NCBI RefSeq assembly: GCF_032854445.1
Contig: NC_088306.1
Location: 22,107,764 to 22,171,763, forward strand
From: Liolophura sinensis
Taxonomy: Eukaryota; Mollusca; Polyplacophora; Chitonida; Chitonidae
Length of the DNA: 64,000 bases
Direction: 5' to 3'
Positions 63,001 through 64,000 of this stretch are shown here, in pieces (the stretch's first letter is position 1; every line of letters begins with the position of its first letter). The position numbers were made by a program, and so were the translations under genes. Under the pieces are notes generated by a model that worked only from the letters and a program-made list of their open reading frames with translations, ran no database searches and had not been told where the DNA came from.

Positions 63001-63361
63001 TTCTGAAAATTCTGACCGCTCTTTGCATTTGCCATCATTGGCAATCTGAATGGAATAAGTTTATTTCTGAAGTTTAGAATAGAATATACCGCATTGTAGA
63101 AAAATTTTCTTTGTTTGGCTTTGTCTCATAATAATGATGTAGTTGATTGTATGTAACCATCTAACACACAACGGCATGTCTGTCTGATTCCATAACCTGA
63201 TGGTACAGTGCCGAGTGCTCATTTTGCAGGAAGACCATTGGTTCTGGCAGTGCTCGAGAGGAAAGACGGGGCGTAGGAACGACGTCTCAGTATCGACGGA
63301 CATCATCCGATGTTCAGCCAGGGAGAGCTGGACGTGCTGCGAATGCTGACAGTCACAGAAA
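26862..63361 (+). CDS. LRCH: LRCH-family protein (LRR and calponin-homology), 5' part
   Basis: Eleven firm exons plus three candidates. Without the candidates and with one extra base ignored in exon 4, they give about 637 codons. The order matches animal LRCH1-4: an N-terminal helix and cap (LERVFEDAQHTGEVILSGRK), about nine leucine-rich repeats (DLSKNRLTEVP, LIASNNKLVSLPEELG, LDFSENKISSIP), the post-LRR segment CKKGRVHIMKYLQIEAL, a Ser/Thr-rich part (NDSGYNTTDSNEK), a charged helix (KAGEAVKEQRQHRELEAQRR), a His/Pro-rich stretch and a Glu/Arg/Gln coiled coil. The calponin-homology domain must lie right of the window. Vertebrate LRCH proteins act in the cytoplasm and bind DOCK-family exchange factors; that role here is inferred. 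The paralogue number is not assigned. Confidence 0.93.
28083..28315 (+). mobile_element. MITE-T copy
   Basis: Starts TACTGTAATTCTTCATCC, has ggtgtgtttattcaagcata, aaaattatactttttttggt and ccaaccaatgtagttttgtc, ends near GAAAAGGTTGATGGATTACA. Diverged. Confidence 0.78.
28618..28720 (+). mobile_element. Probable SINE-B fragment
   Basis: tttggtgtcttctgcttag, ttccagtgaggcagcagtgt, acaaggagacacaatcttca, atatgattgac follow the order of the SINE-B 3' half. Confidence 0.45.
30565..30648 (-). mobile_element. MITE-T fragment
   Basis: gattttggagacaaaactac, attgggtggattcgccaatg, cgaaaagtatactttcat; both ends are missing. Confidence 0.65.
30651..30800 (+). mobile_element. SINE-A, 5'-truncated
   Basis: gcggtcgtaagtgggaaggt, cagcaacctgcagatagatg, ctacccggtttcctcccacc, ggtgtaaaacatcaac. 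It abuts the MITE-T fragment. Confidence 0.82.
32979..32998. repeat. Poly-G tract
   Basis: About 19 G in a row directly before the head of the next SINE-A copy. Confidence 0.9.
33000..33236 (+). mobile_element. SINE-A, near full length, diverged
   Basis: ggggtcctctgtgggtgagg head, gtgagttcaagtctagccca, acgtgggaaggtcttccagc, aaatggtcgtgg, tail aaataaataaata. Confidence 0.85.
33848..33992 (+). CDS. LRCH: LRCH exon 2 (LRRs 1-3)
   Basis: 145 nt: DLSKNRLTEVPSEICEY to LQALTHLNL plus two bases; acceptor tttttcag, donor gtaaaa. It enters in phase 1 and leaves in phase 2. Leucine spacing is as in family LRRs. Confidence 0.93.
33993..35877 (+). other. LRCH intron 2
   Basis: 1.9 kb. Contains a GC-rich patch at about 35110-35360 not matched to any repeat family here. 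Confidence 0.6.
35878..36007 (+). CDS. LRCH: LRCH exon 3 (LRRs 4-5)
   Basis: 130 nt: SRNMLCTIPPFICQLQ to LDRLMDL; acceptor atttcag, donor gtgaga. VLIASNNKLVSLPEE is almost unchanged from vertebrate LRCH. Confidence 0.95.
36138..36192 (+). mobile_element. SINE-related fragment
   Basis: taccaaaggctggtggtttaccac-like string matching the fragment at 18526-18612. Confidence 0.4.
37391..37497 (+). CDS. LRCH: LRCH exon 4 (LRRs 6-7), with a one-base frameshift
   Basis: Acceptor tttgcag, donor gtgagt. The frame begins DVSCNEISYLPSQ, as in the family, but then a run of four A (37428-37431) puts it out of frame and reaches TGA two codons later. Dropping one A restores IGDLDSLRILNIRRN to LIELPS and the phase needed by exon 5 (106 instead of 107 nt). 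Flanking exons look healthy, so an assembly or sequencing error in the A run is the simplest cause. A real allele or early decay is possible; as written the protein would end at about 163 residues. Confidence 0.88.
38318..38425 (+). mobile_element. SINE-A 3' part
   Basis: ggttgttccctcgtaaactc, ttaggctggccgccgtcata, gaaatattcttgagtacgg. Confidence 0.8.
38535..38671 (+). CDS. LRCH: LRCH exon 5 (last LRRs)
   Basis: 137 nt: EICKLKLKRLDFSENKI to NPLTSPPAH; acceptor ttttcag, donor gtaagt. LDHNPL.SPPA is the family end-of-LRR signature. Confidence 0.95.
38942..39075 (+). CDS. LRCH: LRCH exon 6 (post-LRR segment)
   Basis: 134 nt: VCKKGRVHIMKYLQIEAL to SLPQQP plus two bases; acceptor tatgcag, donor gtaagt. 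Matches the family segment I.KGKVHIFKYLNI. Confidence 0.94.
39103..39335 (+). mobile_element. SINE-A, near full length
   Basis: ggggttctcagtggcctagt head, gctgtgagtttaagtccaag (box B), aggtctgccagtaaactgcg, tail cagataaataaac. Inserted about 28 bases after exon 6. Confidence 0.85.
40320..40443 (+). CDS. LRCH: LRCH exon 7 (Ser/Thr-rich)
   Basis: 124 nt: AGSDDFKHISDSPGWKRH to CNWSPME; acceptor tgtgtag, donor gtaagc. NDSGYNTTDSNEKCNW corresponds to DSGFNSVDSGDKRW in human LRCH3. Confidence 0.93.
42365..42712. repeat. Minisatellite, 23-bp unit, about 15 copies
   Basis: Regular head-to-tail copies of accgaggtagtggtcagaca plus cca, with scattered single-base changes (accgag/actgag, tagtgg/taatgg). 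Highly homogeneous, hence probably young and variable in length. Confidence 0.96.
43470..44036. repeat. Minisatellite, about 31-bp unit, about 18 copies
   Basis: Units of gtgatattgtcagtattgca plus ggcagtgtgat-like sequence. Much more diverged than the 23-bp array. Confidence 0.92.
44606..45110. repeat. Minisatellite, 62-bp unit, about eight copies
   Basis: Units of ttaattgacagctgttgaca, ttgacattaggttgatggta, gttcacaaccactgacattg. Central units are more than 90% alike by eye; the edges decay. Confidence 0.94.
45487..45972 (+). CDS. LRCH: LRCH exon 8 (charged helix, His/Pro-rich stretch)
   Basis: 162 codons: VINDFDEVNALALKAGEA to AAEDAFTR; acceptor caacag, donor gttagt, phase 0. The first third is an amphipathic Arg/Glu/Gln helix as in the family (EQRQHRELEAQRR). 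The rest is rich in His, Pro and Ser (EPPPPPPHQNYS, GHPPHHQPASP) and probably unstructured. Base composition turns sharply C-rich. Confidence 0.9.
47628..47655. repeat. (AT)n microsatellite
   Basis: About 14 AT units. Confidence 0.9.
49950..49964 (+). CDS. LRCH: Candidate LRCH microexon (15 nt)
   Basis: aagcgtatgccacac sits between an excellent acceptor (ctatactttatttcag) and a consensus donor (gtgagt). Fifteen bases in phase 0 would add KRMPH between exon 8 (DAFTR) and the next exon (ELQRQK) without changing the frame. Chance pairing of sites is possible; family alignment does not decide since this linker is variable. Confidence 0.5.
51838..52058. mobile_element. MITE with GGGCCCAGTT inverted ends (different family)
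   Basis: 221 bp: left end gggcccagttgttcgaaggt, right end gttttgaataactgggccc. The inside differs from MITE-G at 13469 and 15830, although the first eight bases are shared. Confidence 0.75.
52167..52286 (+). CDS. LRCH: LRCH coiled-coil exon
   Basis: Forty codons: ELQRQKADYERRKKVAEQ to RRRATLK; acceptor gatatag, donor gtatgg, phase 0. A Glu/Arg/Lys/Gln coiled coil with a run of five Gln. Corresponds to the ELHQRREQLVERTRREAQ region of LRCH3. Confidence 0.92.
52812..53032 (-). mobile_element. MITE-T copy
   Basis: CTCTAATTCCTCAACCATTT at left, gaataatgccttcagaatat inside, AGAAGAATTACAG then TA at right. A SINE-A has inserted at its right end. Confidence 0.85.
53038..53194 (+). mobile_element. 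SINE-A, 5'-truncated, 11-bp TSD, young
   Basis: ccgtaagtgggaaggtctgc to (aaat)n, very close to the apparent consensus. Flanked by acagtattacc at 53027-53037 and 53195-53205. The duplication covers the MITE-T end, so the SINE is the later insertion. Confidence 0.94.
53413..53642 (+). CDS. LRCH: LRCH exon: end of coiled coil and Ser/Thr/Pro linker
   Basis: 230 nt: IQEEQQRVLEQKKEQMRR to KKKLEN plus two bases; acceptor tgaatag, donor gtacgt, leaves in phase 2. The second half is linker rich in Thr, Pro and Ala. Confidence 0.9.
53643..56262 (+). other. LRCH intron before the 48-nt candidate exon
   Basis: 2.6 kb; one MITE-T copy (55164-55383); nothing else recognised. Confidence 0.5.
55164..55383 (+). 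mobile_element. MITE-T, best-preserved copy
   Basis: 220 bp: TACTGTCATTCTTCAACC at left and AAAAGGTTGAGGAATTAGAG then TA at right. Useful as the family reference. Confidence 0.85.
56263..56310 (+). CDS. LRCH: Candidate LRCH exon (48 nt)
   Basis: Pyrimidine-rich acceptor (cccctgtttttctccgaag), donor gtattc. Enters and leaves in phase 2, so it can be spliced in or out without changing the frame. With the previous AA it reads KRLPRPARRVTNESSS. GC and Arg content stand out from the intron. Not verified by homology. Confidence 0.6.
56436..56670. repeat. Minisatellite, 32-bp unit, about seven to eight copies
   Basis: Units of gtacaaagacatgaatacag plus ggattcgttcat, about 125 bases after the 48-nt candidate exon. 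Confidence 0.92.
58800..58930. repeat. TG-rich simple sequence
   Basis: Imperfect gtgtgaagtgtgctcatgtg repeats in an LRCH intron. Confidence 0.6.
59172..59340 (-). mobile_element. SINE-A, diverged
   Basis: tttatttatttatttgtttg tail, tactcaagggtatttcactt, gcactatggtgggag, gaccatccacaggttgctgc; no head. Confidence 0.8.
59385..59645. repeat. A-rich minisatellite, 33-bp unit shortening downstream
   Basis: Copies of aaactgttaaaatagcctac plus a run of A and acaaac. The first three are almost identical; later copies lose parts of the A run. Confidence 0.92.
59862..59902 (+). mobile_element. SINE-A tail fragment
   Basis: gcaccaatcaaataaataaa only. Confidence 0.55.
60289..60306. repeat. (CT)n microsatellite
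   Basis: About eight CT units. Confidence 0.85.
61033..61116 (+). CDS. LRCH: Candidate LRCH exon (84 nt)
   Basis: Acceptor ccctggattttccag, donor gtatga. Phase 2 in and out, 28 codons, no stop in the required frame: SFIPIPVVHMNHEENHDT then SSPESPSMLPR. SSPESPS looks like a phosphorylatable linker. Homology was not checked, but site quality and matching phase make it likely. Confidence 0.6.
62224..62417 (-). mobile_element. MITE-T copy
   Basis: TACCTTAATTCCTCAACCTT at left; tttggagagaaaactgcatt, aagtataattttaccagtgt inside; worn right end GGAGAACTACAG. Confidence 0.78.
62426..62516 (-). mobile_element. SINE-A with internal deletion
   Basis: tttgatcggcgttttacgcc, tactcaagaaagtttcactt then straight to acccacaaccatcctcacgt. 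Confidence 0.75.
62671..62914. mobile_element. Possible old MITE-T copy
   Basis: tttttattcaaccattttgt at left and gtgaaaaggttgaagaaata at right, about 240 bp apart, with little likeness inside. Confidence 0.35.
63230..63361 (+). CDS. LRCH: LRCH exon, last in window
   Basis: 132 nt: KTIGSGSAREERRGVGTT to NADSHR plus two bases; acceptor ttttgcag, donor gtaagt, phase 2 in and out. Ser/Arg/Gly-rich linker before the calponin-homology domain, which must lie beyond the right edge. Confidence 0.85.
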
Positions 63362-63545
63362 GTAAGTAGTAGTTGACACCCAGGTGTAATTGGCGTGTTA
63401 GGTTGTACACGATGGTTTGTGTTATGAAGACTTTGAATGCTTGGAAACTAAAAAGTTTTGAAGAACTTAAGTGTTTGTTTTGAAGCTTTTTTAAAGATAC
63501 ACTAATTTCTTAGGCAAACTTTTTCCATTGGTGTTCTTAATGGAA

Positions 63546-63785
63546 ACGTCCAGCGCAGCGCAATGACCCAGGAACCTCTCCCCAATGCAGTCACTGTGAG
63601 TTCAAGTCCAGCTCATGCTGGAAATTCTGTCCTGCCATAAGTGGGAAGGTCTTCCAGCAACCTGCGGATGGTCGTCGGTTTCCCCAGGGCACAGCCTGGT
63701 TTCTTTCCACTATAATACTGGTCATCATCGTATAAGTAAAATATTCTTGAGTACGTCATAAAACAGCAGTCAGTTAAATAAAGAA
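63546..63785 (+). mobile_element. SINE-A, near full length
   Basis: cagcgcagcgcaatgaccca, gtgagttcaagtccagctca (box B), gtgggaaggtcttccagcaa, gcggatggtcgtcggtttcc, tail gttaaataaagaa. About 185 bases after the last exon seen. Confidence 0.9.
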
Positions 63786-64000
63786 GTAGAATAACTAACC
63801 TGCCCTTCAGAATATCTTCAAGACTTCATTTCAAGCAAAATCTTTCTGTAACACAAAATCCAATTCTCATTTGACACAATGCAAAAAACAACAACTGTTA
63901 ACATCTTTTTATTCCTAAGGTGATAACTACTTGTATTCTGTCCGGTTGGATAAGCATCCTGTAACTCCAATCAGATACATAAATAGATAAACTGAGATGA

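Overview
This is eukaryotic nuclear DNA, most likely from a mollusc (bivalve or gastropod). Protein-coding sequence is split into short exons with GT-AG introns, the background is AT-rich, and more than twenty copies of a tRNA-derived SINE with an (AAAT)n tail, of a type common in molluscan genomes, are scattered through it. Nothing prokaryotic was seen: no operons, no CRISPR and no phage or plasmid genes. The species cannot be fixed from sequence alone.

Layout. (1) 204-9921, minus strand: the first twelve coding exons of cullin-3 (CUL3), 494 codons, all splice phases matching. The C-terminal half (RBX1-binding and neddylation region) lies left of the window. (2) 9.95-26.8 kb: mostly non-coding, rich in repeats (SINEs, two MITE families, a long inverted-repeat pair, tandem arrays). 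It holds one convincing intron-less gene on the minus strand (21493-22203, 236 aa, function unknown) with a good TATA box at 22437-22444. (3) 26862 to beyond the right edge, plus strand: the 5' two thirds of an LRCH-family gene (leucine-rich repeats plus calponin-homology domain). Eleven exons are firmly supported, one of them carrying a one-base frameshift. Three more in-frame candidate exons (15, 48 and 84 nt) are proposed. The calponin-homology exons are right of the window.

CUL3 and LRCH are arranged head to head about 17 kb apart with the small gene between them. CUL3 is the scaffold of BTB-adaptor ubiquitin ligases. LRCH proteins are cytoplasmic LRR proteins that, in vertebrates, bind DOCK-family exchange factors. 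I see no sequence reason to think that the two work together.

Most notable points: the frameshift in LRCH exon 4 (sequencing error, allele or decay); the 15-nt candidate microexon and two phase-symmetric candidate cassette exons in the LRCH linker; a TA-flanked MITE family with about 28-bp terminal inverted repeats in at least eight places; a SINE ending within about 10 bases of a CUL3 splice donor; and five unrelated minisatellites inside LRCH introns. No new multi-gene system was found.
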